A stretch of DNA of 64,000 bases from CBDHFQ01 sp965262565. Its GTDB lineage: Bacteria > Bacteroidota > Bacteroidia > J057. Location of the stretch: the NCBI GenBank assembly GCA_965262565.1, contig CBDHFQ010000033.1, positions 1-64,000 of the forward strand. Reading direction: 5' to 3'. Below, piece after piece: positions 1 to 10,000 of this stretch; position 1 is the first letter of the stretch, and each line of letters starts with the position of its first letter. Position numbers and translations under genes: made by a program. A model generated the notes under the pieces. That model saw only the letters and a list, made by a program, of their open reading frames with translations. It had not been told where the DNA came from and ran no database searches.

Positions 1-111
1 GTGGAAACGGCGATCAATAAACTTCTGGATGAAACTCAATTTCAACATTTAGAAACAGAAATGGTCCTTGCCCAATTTATCCAACAATGGCAAGGGAGTA
101 AATCTCCTTAA
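1..111 (+). CDS. C-terminal end of an unidentified protein (truncated by window edge)
   Basis: An open frame runs from the first base to a TAA at 109-111 and encodes 36 residues, ending in a Q/W-rich helix-like tail (LAQFIQQWQGSKSP). The first codon is GTG, but the gene probably begins upstream of the window. The stretch is too short to assign to a family. It is on the same strand as the following gene, 55 bases away. Confidence 0.45.
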   Translation: METAINKLLDETQFQHLETEMVLAQFIQQWQGSKSP

Positions 112-166
112 GGGCTTATTGTTTAATATAAAATTTCAAAAACTTACAAAGTAATTACCAAAAGAT

Positions 167-1606
167 ATGAAACGGCTAATTAATCTTTCAGCTGCTCTTT
201 TACTAGGCTTATGCTGTTCCTTCATGCCTCATTCTATGCTTGGACAAAACGATAACAGAATGAAAAGGGATTTGGCATTAATCGAGCAAATAGTTAAGGA
301 TCTGTTTAATGCTCATCCTTCTTTCAATGTGCAAATGGGACATCACAAGAGAGGCTGAATATATTTCTTCCTTTGGCTTAATCGTCTACGTACCTCAAAT
401 AAGCTCAAGCCCTCAACGTACATTTAATAGTTCCGGAGACGCTGATTCCCAACAGAGTAGACAGGAAGATATGTTGAAAGTAATGAAGACCTTTTTAAAG
501 GCCTATGGCGATATAGCTTCTTTTGTACCTGAGAATGAAAAAGTAAAAATTGTATACAAACCTCATAGTCGTTCATTTTCCTCACCCTTAATCATAGAGA
601 GGAATAATTTTGGAGTTGAGAGGCAACGTAAGAGTGAAATAATATCTGCTGAAGTCGTTAAATCGGATATTATGGCATATAGATCTGAGGAGATCACGGC
701 AGAGGAGCTGGAAAACAGCATTGAAGTATATGTTAATGAAGATGTAGAAGATGATGTTTCATTTAGGATTTTTAAAAATATCCTGGATGAGACCCTCGAC
801 AATCAGTTTAGTACAAAAGATAAACATGTTGAAAATGGTTTCTATTTTGATGACAATCAGATAAATATATTTTCCACGGGTTCTCATAGCGTCGACTATG
901 AATTGATTAAGGGACTGGGAGTAGTGTATCAAGTTGCATTGCGCATCCCTTCCGACATTAAGATTATTAAACATGGAAATAATCGTAGGAAGCGGATTAT
1001 TATCAAAGGAGACAATGTGATTACCTATTCTGAGTCAGACTCAGATGATGATGAAATAATAGAGGATGCAGATGAAGAGGGAATAGAAGAAGATGAAATA
1101 ATTGTACAGGGATTAGAGGAAGAAGAGTATGAAAAGCTAATAGCGTCTATTCAGGAAGTGATGGTCGATTATGGTAGAACGTTGAGAAAATTATCAGAGG
1201 ACGAATACTTAATTGTAAGATTTGAGCTTCCTCCTTGTTCCGATTGTGATTTACCTGCCAAAGTCGAGTACAAAATAAAAAAGGAGGTACTTTCTAAATA
1301 TGATCGCGGTTCTATAGGATTGGATGAAGCAACGGACGAAATCGAAGAAAGTGAAACAGGCAAGGCATCAGAACTTGAATATAAAAATAATCACTTTAGA
1401 TGGGGCGATGGTTATGGCTTTAATGATAGAGATATCCATATTGATATGCCTAACATAGATATTGATATTCCAGAAGTAGACATTGATATTCCTACCTATT
1501 TGAAGTTAATCTTTCTGGAATGCAAGAAGGGCTGGAAACCCTTATGGAAGAACTTCAAGGAGTATTTGAAGAGGTCGAAATAGAATGGGAGTCTTCTAAA
1601 GACTAA
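167..1606 (+). pseudogene. Secreted acidic protein of unknown function, broken by two frameshifts
   Basis: The ATG at 167 opens a clear signal peptide (MKRLINLSAALLLGLCC, with a likely cleavage before GQNDN). That frame stops at 358, but the coding sense continues in the +1 frame from about 335: FNVQ is followed by WDITREAEYISSFGLIVYVP, which matches the layout of Bacteroidota secreted proteins with a short N-terminal helix and then a Y-x-x-x-G-L-I-V strand. The middle frame carries a long Asp/Glu-rich stretch (near 1040-1130) and an Ile-Asp-Ile-Pro repeat (1440-1495). It then stops at 1583 with an uncharacteristic Lys/Trp-rich tail. In the original frame the same bases read EVNLSGMQEGLETLMEELQG and end at TAA 1604-1606, a more natural acidic amphipathic C-terminus. 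So one shift lies near 335 (an extra A in CAAATGG) and a compensating one near 1497. I do not recognise the family. Mutation, sequencing error and recoding are all possible. Confidence 0.6.
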
Positions 1607-1626
1607 GATAACAATTTGTAATTGAA

Positions 1627-3364
1627 TTATTTAGAAACTGATATCAAAGATTGATGCATATATTGGGTCGTAGTCTCATCAATAGATACAGAATAGATTC
1701 CCTGTGATAAAGGTAAGTGATCAAACGTCAACTTGTGCTCACCAGAGAGAAGTATACCCTTAAACTGGTATATGACCTTACCCATCATATCGCTAATCGT
1801 AAGATTAATATGCCCGTTTTCAGGTAAGAACAATTTTACAGAAAGGTGGTGTCCCAAAGTGACTGGATTAGGGATACACATTGATTTCAATGTTTTCCTG
1901 AATATCCAGGGTAGCACCAAGACTGAATTCTAATTCTTGTTCCAGTATACATGGGGTATTAAGTTGAGTTTCTATGGGGAATTTCAAAGGAATCAAGTTA
2001 CGATTCCCGCCTGCCCAGAAGTAGCTCCATTAGATATTCCTCCACATCCGTTATTTTGCCATCCAGGTATAGAAGCATTAGCTAAGGAAATAATTCCTTC
2101 CAATCCAGGGTTCACCGCATAATTGACCTGAATGGGTAATGGAAACCTGCTTAGAATAGCACCTCCTCCTCACACTTCCTCCAGGGCCTTGGCATTCTGG
2201 ACCTTCCATGCTAGAGAAACCACCATCTCCGCCATTTGCACTTAGGCCAACATTCGTATTGAAAACATCTACTGCTAACACAATGGTTCCGCCACCACCA
2301 CCACCAGCGCCTCCATCGGCAGATAAATTTGGAGAATCTCCATTTGTTCTGATGCTGTAATCATTCCCTATTAATTCTCTGGTGATCAAAATAATTATTC
2401 CACCTCCATTACCTCCAGCTTGACTCAACTCTGGCAATGAACCATTATGACCTGTACCACCGCCTCCACCCATAAAAATTCTTTTATCTACAACATTATA
2501 TTCTAATTGTTGGCCACCTATTCCTGCGTCATTTCCTTCACATACAGAGTTAGTGGTACTACCTCCTGCTCCCCCTACACCTCCATTACTTCCACCACCA
2601 CCTCCAGTGTATGGAAAATTACCACCACCACCGCCATTAGCAAGGTGTCCTTTCCCTGCTTGTTTACCTGGGATGTAACTGGCAACACTTTCTCCCTTCC
2701 ATGCACCATTACCATTTACAGGATTTACATAAAATGAATCTACTGGAACACTGGTATTAAGGCATGCTACGGAAGATTGATCCACTATTCCTCCTCTAAA
2801 TCCTCTTCCGCTCATGTCAATATCAGAAAAAAGCGTAATGGATTCCAAGGCTTCCAGCACAAGAACTCCTCCGGTGTTACCGTTCCAGGCTGGAGCAGTT
2901 AAGGGATCCGGCCCATTGATAACAATTTTTTCGTAAGTCGGAATTTTTATTACTTGTATTTTGCCATCGACCGCACCATTAGGAGCATAATTATACTTTA
3001 AGGCGTGGGTAAAGGAAATTTTGTTATCGAGAATGCTACACACACTTGAAATTTCGAATCTCCCGGTTGCATTATCATTTCCTACATCGCCAAATGAAAC
3101 GTCAGGTGCTTCGTCAATTTCAGCTCCCTGCATTTTAATAATGAGCACTTTGTCCCCAACAAAAAATAATTCAGGTCTGTCTAATTCAAATGTTTGAGTC
3201 AATGTATCAATAGAAAGAACCTGAGCGGTTTCGTAAGTAATAGTTCCTGATAATTCCTGGACTTGACAAAAAACGGGAATAGCACTATAGCTAATGAGCC
3301 ATGTGTAAATGAGACAAGGGAGTAGATTATATATTACAGAACGCTTAGAGGAGACGTGCGTCAT
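1627..3364 (-). pseudogene. Glycine-rich T9SS cargo protein with YPNP sorting domain, broken by three frameshifts
   Basis: The minus-strand ATG at 3364 begins a secreted protein: signal peptide ending near VFCQVQ, then an Asp-rich N-domain, then long Gly-runs interspersed with short strands (GGVGGAGGS, GGDGGFSS) typical of large surface proteins of Saprospiria/Cytophagia. The frame breaks near 2170, where Gly-rich sequence turns into RRRC. It resumes in another frame (FPLPIQVNYAVNPGLEGIIS), breaks again near 2005 and again near 1872. There GTG TAT CCC TAA stands where GTN TAY CCN AAY CCN would give the canonical V-Y-P-N-P start of a type A sorting domain. The last 80 residues (NPVTLGHHLSVKL, then ISDMMGKVIYQ) are a good T9SS C-terminal domain: NP, a G-x-V strand and a final QGIYSVSI strand. 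The protein would be exported by the type IX system and attached to the cell surface. As written it loses its sorting signal. Confidence 0.65.
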
Positions 3365-3730
3365 AAATTAGGGTTTTTGTTACAATTGTTTAATCTATCA
3401 GTGATAAATCAACCTTTTCATCCTTTTCCTTACATTTATTTTCCCTTAACTAGTAGCAAAAATAATCAAATATCGAGCCATTCACCATATAAAATTTGTA
3501 ATAATTTCCTCACCCTATCGAGTATGCCCCAATTTTCAGGGAAAATCTAACTTCTGTAAAAAAAAATGAATAATCTTTACGAAATATAACTCAAAATTCA
3601 ATGCAAAAGTAATAACATTTTTATTGCGGGTAATAAATTTTTTGAAAAAATGGAAAAGCTTTATTGTCGTACAATTTCAGCGGAGAAAAACGATTTATTT
3701 TTCTAGGCCTAATTGCTTAAATTTTGGGAT
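3365..3730. other. AT-rich divergent intergenic region
   Basis: A gene-free stretch of about 365 bases lies between the divergent T9SS cargo gene and the radical SAM gene. It is very AT-rich with several A/T homopolymers and must hold promoters for both directions, but I found no exact TTTG / TAnnTTTG pair and no convincing hairpin. Confidence 0.4.
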
Positions 3731-4759
3731 ATGTCGAATATTGTAAGTTGGAGAAAGGCTTTTCTTCTGAGCCAGACGTTGACATTCCGCAAAGTGAAAA
3801 ATGTATGGGATTTATACACCTCCTTTCACCTCTCTCGAAAAAAGGAAAGAGCAATCCTCAAAGGATATCCGGCAAAAATAGGGTTCGAGCCTACAACACA
3901 CTGTAATCTGAGATGTCCTCAATGTCCCTCAGGATTGAGAAGTTTTACCAGACCTACTGGAATGGCAGAACGAGCCTTATTTGAATCCCTGTTGGAAGAA
4001 CTCTCTCCATATATACTATATCTATTGTTGTATTTCCAGGGGGAACCATATCTAAATCCTGCCATATTTGAATTCATTTCCCTTGCAAAAAAACATCGGA
4101 TTTTTTCTGCTACCAGCACTAACGGGCATTATCTAAGTAGGGAAAATGCCTTGAAAACGGTTGAGAGTGGATTGTCTGAACTTATCATTTCTGTAGATGG
4201 AACCACGCAGGAAGTATATGAAGAGTACAGAGTAGGTGGTACATTGGAACGCGTTTGGGAAGGTATTCGCCAGTTGGTGAAAGTAAGAAGGCAATTAAAG
4301 GCTATCAATCCTCATATTATCTTACAGTTTATAGTATTTAAGCCAAATGAACATCAAATTGATGAGGTGAAAATGATTGGTAAAAAGCTCGGAGTGGATG
4401 AAGTAGCCATTAAAACTGCACAAATTTATGATTACGAGCGTGGGCATTCCCTAATACCTTCCATCGAGAAATTTAGTCGATACAAGCGCCAGCCGGATGG
4501 AACCTATAAGATTAAGAATAGACTTGATAATCAATGCTGGCGCTTATGGCAAGGAGCAGAAATAACCTGGGATGGAAAAGTGTTACCATGCTGTTTTGAT
4601 AAAGACGCAAAATATGAGATGGGAAATATATCTGGACAGTCTTTTGGGGATATTTGGCAGGGAGAATTATATCAATCATTCAGAGATCGGCTGCTTAAGT
4701 CCAGATCAATGATAGATATTTGCCAAAATTGTTCTGAAGGCACCCGTATTTGGGAATAG
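3731..4759 (+). CDS. Radical SAM / SPASM domain protein
   Basis: The protein has the radical SAM cysteine motif C-N-L-R-C-P-Q-C near residue 55, the glycine-rich loop region EPYLNP shortly after, and a C-terminal SPASM-type auxiliary cluster region: CWRLWQG, then LPCCFDKDAKYEMGN, then ICQNCSEG. Such proteins bind [4Fe-4S] clusters and generate a 5'-deoxyadenosyl radical. SPASM members mostly modify peptides or act as anaerobic maturases, but the substrate cannot be told here. An in-frame TTG exists at 3713, but the ATG at 3731 (MSNIVSWRKAF) is the more likely start. No small precursor peptide gene is evident next to it, so a RiPP role is unsupported. The gene is intact despite its broken neighbours. 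Confidence 0.85.
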   Translation: MSNIVSWRKAFLLSQTLTFRKVKNVWDLYTSFHLSRKKERAILKGYPAKIGFEPTTHCNLRCPQCPSGLRSFTRPTGMAERALFESLLEELSPYILYLLLYFQGEPYLNPAIFEFISLAKKHRIFSATSTNGHYLSRENALKTVESGLSELIISVDGTTQEVYEEYRVGGTLERVWEGIRQLVKVRRQLKAINPHIILQFIVFKPNEHQIDEVKMIGKKLGVDEVAIKTAQIYDYERGHSLIPSIEKFSRYKRQPDGTYKIKNRLDNQCWRLWQGAEITWDGKVLPCCFDKDAKYEMGNISGQSFGDIWQGELYQSFRDRLLKSRSMIDICQNCSEGTRIWE

Positions 4760-4851
4760 ATGAGGCATCACTGCTAAGTATTGGTCACTCTCAAGACAAT
4801 CTTTTTGCTGATTACTGATGATATAGGAGAGAAATACATAAGGTACGCACT

Positions 4852-5691
4852 ATGTCAGATTTACATATTCTTTATTCCTATAGTTTGCTTGTTCTATTGA
4901 TATGTAGCTTTGTCCCGACGAATGGCATGCCCGTTGAAATACATAATGATATGGTCAAAGTAGATTCAACAATTAATTATGAACAGCTTGCCGCAGATTT
5001 TCTTGAAAGAGTAATTTCAGGAGAGGCGCATGAAGATATACAACATGTCCTGGCTGATGCAGATCCTGTTCAATTATTTCGACAATTAGATACGGACGCT
5101 AAAAAGAAAGCTTTCTGGATCAACATTTACAATGCTTACATCATTGTTCTACTAAAAAAGAATCCTTCTCTATACGAAAACAAGGGAATGTTCTTTTCTA
5201 CACCTCACTTTGAGATTGCGGGTAAAACACTGAGTTTTGATGATATAGAGCATGGGATCATAAGAAGATCCAGAATTAAAATTAGTTTAGGGTACCTGTC
5301 AAAATGGTTTCCTAGTATGTACGAAAAGGCAGCAAGAGTAAAAGAAATTGATTATAGAATTCATTTTGCGCTTAATTGTGGAGCTGCTTCTTGTCCCCCT
5401 GTTCGTATTTTCAAAGCTGAATCAATCAATAAACAACTAGAAGAAAATACGAATTCATACCTTTCTTTACATGCTACCTACAACCAGGACAATGAAAAAG
5501 TTACTGTCACTCCTCTGATGAGTTGGTTTAGAGCTGATTTTGGTGGTATGTCAGGAATACGAGATATTTTGCAAGAAAGAGGCATCGTTCCTGATAATGT
5601 CAGTCCATCAATTGCATTTGAAGATTATGATTGGACGATTGATTTAGATAATATTTATATTGACGAAGAAAGAACGGCAGAATCTTATTAA
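4852..5691 (+). CDS. DUF547 domain-containing secreted protein
   Basis: The 279-residue protein starts with a hydrophobic signal segment (LLVLLICSFVPTNG). It carries the DUF547 hallmarks: FWINIYNAYIIVLL in the N-terminal third and HFALNCGAASCPPVRIF in the centre, where the Asn-Cys-Gly and Ser-Cys-Pro-Pro pairs are conserved. The fold is thought to resemble papain/transglutaminase-type proteins, but no reaction is established. It is likely periplasmic. It lies 92 bases after the radical SAM gene and 14 bases before tag on the same strand, so these may share a transcript. The length is normal for the family and the frame is intact. Confidence 0.85.
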   Translation: MSDLHILYSYSLLVLLICSFVPTNGMPVEIHNDMVKVDSTINYEQLAADFLERVISGEAHEDIQHVLADADPVQLFRQLDTDAKKKAFWINIYNAYIIVLLKKNPSLYENKGMFFSTPHFEIAGKTLSFDDIEHGIIRRSRIKISLGYLSKWFPSMYEKAARVKEIDYRIHFALNCGAASCPPVRIFKAESINKQLEENTNSYLSLHATYNQDNEKVTVTPLMSWFRADFGGMSGIRDILQERGIVPDNVSPSIAFEDYDWTIDLDNIYIDEERTAESY

Positions 5692-5705
5692 ATAATTTCT
5701 TCTTT

Positions 5706-6287
5706 ATGGAGCATGAGCCAATTCGTTGTGATTGGGTTTCGTTGGATGACATTTATATAGATTATCATGATAAGGAATGGGGAGTGCCGGTATATGACGA
5801 TCGCTTGCTATTTGAAATGTTAATCCTGGAAGGGGCGCAGGCGGGACTTAACTGGTTGACTATCCTTAAAAAGCGCCAATCCTACCGAGAGGCATTTGAC
5901 TATTTTGATGCAGAGAAAATAGCGAACTATGATGAGAAGAAGCGGGTTGAGCTATTATCAAATCCGGGTATTATACGAAACAAGCTTAAAGTAAATGCTA
6001 CTATCGGTAATGCTCAGGCTTTCCTAAAAGTAGTCGAAGAATATGGAAGTTTTTCTCAATATATCTGGCAATTTGTAGATGGAACACCTATTCAACATCA
6101 TTATAATCACATAGATGAGGTTCCAGCTACTAGTGTGGAAAGCGAATTAATGTCAAAAACCTTGAAGAAAAGAGGGTTTAAATTTGTAGGAGCCACTATT
6201 TGCTACGCCTACATGCAAGGAATTGGCATGGTGAATGATCATACCACTGATTGTTGGAGACATGAGATGGTCAAGTCACTATCCTAA
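5706..6287 (+). CDS. tag: DNA-3-methyladenine glycosylase I
   Basis: This 193-residue protein matches Tag throughout: RCDWVSLDD at the N-terminus, YHDKEWGVP, the helix EGAQAGLNWLTILKKRQSYR, and GMVNDHTTDCWRH near the C-terminus. The Cys of RCDW, the His of YHDKEWG and the His/Cys of DHTTDC are the zinc-binding set known from the E. coli enzyme. It excises 3-methyladenine from alkylated DNA as the first step of base excision repair in the cytoplasm. The start ATG lies 14 bases after the DUF547 gene. Its last 17 bases overlap the 3' end of the convergent hydrolase gene, leaving no room for a terminator between them. Confidence 0.95.
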   Translation: MEHEPIRCDWVSLDDIYIDYHDKEWGVPVYDDRLLFEMLILEGAQAGLNWLTILKKRQSYREAFDYFDAEKIANYDEKKRVELLSNPGIIRNKLKVNATIGNAQAFLKVVEEYGSFSQYIWQFVDGTPIQHHYNHIDEVPATSVESELMSKTLKKRGFKFVGATICYAYMQGIGMVNDHTTDCWRHEMVKSLS

Positions 6288-6956
6288 ACGGCCTGAATGT
6301 ATCTTCTTTAAGAATCTTTTTTATTTCCTTTGATATTAATGGTCCTTTTCTCAAAATCATGAAGTGGTCCCCACCTTTAATAGAAATAGGTTGATGGATT
6401 TTTTTGTAGGGAAAAATTTGATCTTTAGTTCCGTGAATGTGGTAGGTTTTAGTAGGAAGCATATCATTTTCCCATTGGATAATTTGTTCGATACACCACA
6501 TCCTGTATTCATCATCAAATTGGGATAACATACTTTGAAACAACCTCACCTCTGCACTATCGGTAAAACCTGCAAATGGAGCTACGTAGGGTAATAATTT
6601 AATTCTCCATTCTCCTTTGGTCAATTTATACAAAGGGAGATAATGCAGAAGATCAAATAAAAATGGTTTTTCCGCGGCATGTTTAATGGTCGACACTAGA
6701 ATGAGGGTTTTTACTGGCAACATTTTGGCTATTTCCAACCCAATAATCCCCCAAATGAAACACCTATAATGATGGGATTAGGATGCTGGATCTGTTCCGT
6801 CATTCGATACACATAATCCTGTAATCCTTCCTTTTTTCGAGGGGGTATCCAATGCATAAAATGCAAAGGTCCAATATGTAGTCTTTGAAAAATTCTATAA
6901 TCAGTTGCCATTCCCGGCATGCAATAAACAGGAGCTTCACAATACGTAGGCGTCAT
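6271..6956 (-). pseudogene. Alpha/beta hydrolase split by one frameshift
   Basis: The minus-strand ATG at 6956 opens MTPTYCEAPVYCMPGMATDY, a short alpha/beta hydrolase lacking a signal peptide. The nucleophile elbow G-V-S-F-G-G lies near 6745. Immediately after, GGA TTA TTG GGT TGG AAA TAG ends the frame, whereas the next frame reads G-L-E-I-A-K-M-L-P-V-K and continues to 6271. The downstream part contains the conserved late motifs: HGTKDQIFP (acid Asp) and GGDHFMI (catalytic His). One base is missing in the GG/GGG run near 6735. Joined, the product would be about 228 residues with a complete Ser-Asp-His triad. Substrate is unknown. As written only the N-terminal 75 residues would be made from the native start. 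Confidence 0.75.
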
Positions 6957-7060
6957 ATACCCTTATTACACTTAAATCAGATAAACAACTTTACAACGTC
7001 TATTTAGTACAGGATGTTTATAGATTCGGGACAATGGGGATATTTCCTGTATGTTTGAAT

Positions 7061-8017
7061 TCACTTTAAAACGCGTGAAATAATCTCAGTGGTGCGTATA
7101 GCTGATCTTCCCGTGCTGGGAGATGTGGATCCACCAAGCAATTCATCTACAATCGTTTGAATAAGAGGTTGATGAACATGAGGAGGGTCTGGAATATCGA
7201 AAATGTGTTCCCCATCTTTGTTAATAAGATGTACTGGGCTGGTACTAAAAAATCCCATACTTACCTGCCCTTCTGAACCGTACACAGTAACTAGCTCCTC
7301 TTCATAATTTGTGCTATAAGAGAAAATACCCGTAGCAAGGATATCGTTTTGATACTTGATAGAAAGCGTAACAGCATCTTCCGCTTTATAACTGTCTGCC
7401 TGATAAGCTGAGGCGCCCTCATACCATTCTGCCGGACCAAACACATAATCCAACCAATCCAGCGTATGAGCCTGCATATCAACAAAAAAACCACCTCCAT
7501 TAATAGATGGATCAACTTTCCAGGACTGAGAAGGAAGAGCGTCTTTCTTTTTGAAGTGTTTAATAAGAATTGATCTGGGAGTTCCAATGGATCCATCCCG
7601 GATAAGCATTCTCATTTTTTCAAATCTCGGTAATTTCCTTCGATAGTAAGCTACAAAAAGCGGTACTTTATTTTTATCGCATACTTCTATCATTTCCCGA
7701 CACTCTTCTACAGTAAGTGCCATTGGTTTTTCAACGAATACCGGTTTTTTTGCTTCTGCTGCTTTAATCGTATATAAATGATGCGTGGAAGGCGGAGTAG
7801 CTATATATATAGCATCTACATTTGGGTCAGCAATAAGCTGATCCGCATCATTATACCACTTTGGAACCTGATGACGCCTTGCATAATCCTCTGCTTTTTC
7901 TGCATTTCTACGCATGACTGCTGTCAGGGCTGAACCCTGAGCTTTCTGTATGGCTGGTCCGCTCTTGCGTTCTGTAACATCTCCTACACCAATAATTCCC
8001 CAACGAATGATATCCAT
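7061..8017 (-). CDS. Gfo/Idh/MocA family NAD(P)-dependent oxidoreductase
   Basis: The 318-residue protein starts with a Rossmann fold (IRWGIIGVGDVTERKSGPAI), then has the family signature FVEKPMALTVEEC near residue 95 with its conserved Glu-Lys-Pro. The C-terminal alpha/beta domain contains GGGFFVDMQAHTLDWLDY, where the Asp and His of D-M-x-x-H-x-x-D sit at the usual catalytic position. Enzymes of this family oxidise or reduce sugars, inositols and related compounds with bound NAD(P). The exact substrate cannot be derived from sequence alone. No sugar transporter or catabolic genes adjoin it. The gene ends 7 bases after the start side of the patatin gene's stop and is on the same strand, so the two are probably co-transcribed. 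Confidence 0.9.
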   Translation of the reverse strand: MDIIRWGIIGVGDVTERKSGPAIQKAQGSALTAVMRRNAEKAEDYARRHQVPKWYNDADQLIADPNVDAIYIATPPSTHHLYTIKAAEAKKPVFVEKPMALTVEECREMIEVCDKNKVPLFVAYYRRKLPRFEKMRMLIRDGSIGTPRSILIKHFKKKDALPSQSWKVDPSINGGGFFVDMQAHTLDWLDYVFGPAEWYEGASAYQADSYKAEDAVTLSIKYQNDILATGIFSYSTNYEEELVTVYGSEGQVSMGFFSTSPVHLINKDGEHIFDIPDPPHVHQPLIQTIVDELLGGSTSPSTGRSAIRTTEIISRVLK

Positions 8018-8024
8018 GATTTTG

Positions 8025-9893
8025 TCAAGTTAACTTCAGCTGTTGTTTTGCTAATTCTTTTTTAGTGTATTCATATCCGATATCGATGCCTCTATCTAAT
8101 GTTTTCCAATCCAATATACCAATTTCACCTACTGGTGGATTGAGAAAAATATCAGCATCGTTTATCACCACCTTCCTTTTTTGAAGACTCCCTAAAACAC
8201 TTGCCTTCCAAATAGTGGTCATAAGATAAGGAAGTTTCAAATTTGGAGTAGAAGGAGATAGGAAATTTTTTAAAATTTTCCATGTAGAAGGAATTTTTTG
8301 ATATTGGAAGTGAAAGTCCTCCGTCAGGTCCAGGTCTACCGCGATAATTTTTCCTGCGCCTCTCTCTCTCATAATATCAATAGGAATATTATTTAACACG
8401 CCTCCATCTACCAGGATTTCCTGATTTTCAAGTACAGGAGGAAATATTCCCGGTAAGGACATACTGGCTCTTACAGCCTTTCTCAATAAACCCATTTGGT
8501 GAATATGTAAAGATACTTTAGATAAATTAGCTGACACACAAAAATAATCCAACCAGAGATCTTCTATGTATTGATCACTAAAAAAGCGCTCTAATAAATG
8601 CTCTATCTTTCTCGACCTCATTAAAGAAACGAAAGGAATAAGATGATAATCCCTGAATGGATTTCCTTTGCTGATTTCTTCTTTAGCCTTTTCATAGATT
8701 TCAGCCATTTCCATGTCCATAGCAATCAAAGAGGAGAATAATGCTCCGATACTGGTTCCACCCGCCATATCGATGGGAATTCCTTCCTCTTTTAATGCTT
8801 TGATGGCTCCTAAATGGGCATAACCTCTTGTTCCACCACCACTTAATACCAGACCAATGGCATTTCCACTAATAAATCGAGCAATCCGGTGAAAATCTTT
8901 GGGTTGATCCCATCTGAGATGATGATGTCTAAATACTTGACGTTTGGTGAGAATAGACTGAGTAAGAGAGGGGGTTAAATAGGGTGGTTTATGAATTATG
9001 ATTAATTCCTGGGAAGTTTCTCCGATCAGATTAGTCAACTGATAACAACTCTGTTCGATGGACCCTAATCGCTGAAGTTTAGAAGCTTCTCCGATAACTA
9101 TGATCTTATCTGCCTGCCTCATACACCTGTTGGTCCATGAACTCATCTGAGTATCGCTTTCATACAGTACAAACTGATATTTATACTCTAATTCTTCCAA
9201 CCAAAACGTTAAATAACTATGGCGTTTATCTGACTCGGAGCATTGTGCAATCTCCTGTCCTAGTAGCTCGTCCACTATTTGACTGTTTAGATGGATAGTT
9301 GTACCATATTTTTCAAGGGAAGAAGCTAGTCGCTGGCAAAATTCTCTGGATGCTACATCCGAATGCGATGGAATGATTGCAATATTACTCAGCTTGGGAG
9401 GAGCTTCAGCATAAGTATCCGAAGATAATCTGTTGATAACGTGCTTAGAAATATTCAGTAGGATATGGGGAAATTTTGAAATAATTTCATCAAAGGAGGT
9501 CTTCGAAATTTTCACTAACATACTGTCTCTGATAGCGTAAATAGAAGCACTTCGCTTTTCTCCCGTGATCATAGACATTTCTCCTACAGTCTCACCTCTG
9601 GCTAATTCCCTTATAATTTCAAGTCCTCCTTTCTCCGTTTCAATGACTACCTGTAAACGGCCACTGACCAAAAAATACATGCTGTCTCCATCATCGCCTT
9701 GCTTTACCAAAATACGTTTACTTGGAAGCTCGACCCATTCTATCTTGCTTTCTATAAAATTTAGGGCATGAAGACTTAAGGGACCAAGTAATCGTTTTAA
9801 TATATGAAGTAATTGAGAACGACGTGAATGAACGGCCTCATTAGAATCAGTATGTTTTAAATTTTCTGGCTGAGTAGATGGATAGGATGACAT
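8025..9893 (-). CDS. Cyclic-nucleotide-binding / patatin-like phospholipase
   Basis: The 622-residue protein joins an N-terminal cNMP-binding-like barrel (about residues 45-150: LVKQGDDGDSMYFLVSGRLQ, GETVGEMSMITGEKRSA) to a C-terminal patatin domain (from about residue 345). The patatin part has the oxyanion loop GGGTRGYAHLGAI, the nucleophile elbow GGTSIG and the catalytic Asp in VDGGVLNNIP, so the Ser-Asp dyad is complete. The middle section resembles the linker region of the bacterial NTE-like proteins. The predicted activity is lysophospholipase or phospholipase A at the inner membrane, perhaps controlled by a ligand on the barrel. Whether it binds cAMP or is a degenerate barrel is unclear. 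It is followed closely by the Gfo/Idh/MocA gene. Confidence 0.88.
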   Translation of the reverse strand: MSSYPSTQPENLKHTDSNEAVHSRRSQLLHILKRLLGPLSLHALNFIESKIEWVELPSKRILVKQGDDGDSMYFLVSGRLQVVIETEKGGLEIIRELARGETVGEMSMITGEKRSASIYAIRDSMLVKISKTSFDEIISKFPHILLNISKHVINRLSSDTYAEAPPKLSNIAIIPSHSDVASREFCQRLASSLEKYGTTIHLNSQIVDELLGQEIAQCSESDKRHSYLTFWLEELEYKYQFVLYESDTQMSSWTNRCMRQADKIIVIGEASKLQRLGSIEQSCYQLTNLIGETSQELIIIHKPPYLTPSLTQSILTKRQVFRHHHLRWDQPKDFHRIARFISGNAIGLVLSGGGTRGYAHLGAIKALKEEGIPIDMAGGTSIGALFSSLIAMDMEMAEIYEKAKEEISKGNPFRDYHLIPFVSLMRSRKIEHLLERFFSDQYIEDLWLDYFCVSANLSKVSLHIHQMGLLRKAVRASMSLPGIFPPVLENQEILVDGGVLNNIPIDIMRERGAGKIIAVDLDLTEDFHFQYQKIPSTWKILKNFLSPSTPNLKLPYLMTTIWKASVLGSLQKRKVVINDADIFLNPPVGEIGILDWKTLDRGIDIGYEYTKKELAKQQLKLT

Positions 9894-10000
9894 CTAATTT
9901 TGTAATCGAATCAATTTGGCAAACTGTAAGTTAAAAGAATACTAGAAAAAAAGATAAATTATCCACAAATTCCTTAAATATCATTCATAAAACTACAGTG

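Noticed and set aside
320..345. Programmed +1 frameshift
   Set aside because: No recognised slippery site or stimulatory structure, and other broken genes nearby show different shift contexts; recoding is possible but unsupported.
1440..1495. Ile-Asp-Ile-Pro repeat as a CRISPR-like or tandem DNA repeat
   Set aside because: A few imperfect codon-level repeats inside a coding frame, with no spacer structure.
2507..2737. Plus-strand open frame rich in Thr/Ser over the glycine-rich gene
   Set aside because: It is the antisense of GGN codons, a common artefact in Gly-rich genes.
3731..4759. RiPP maturase system
   Set aside because: SPASM domain is present but no precursor peptide, transporter or protease gene is adjacent.
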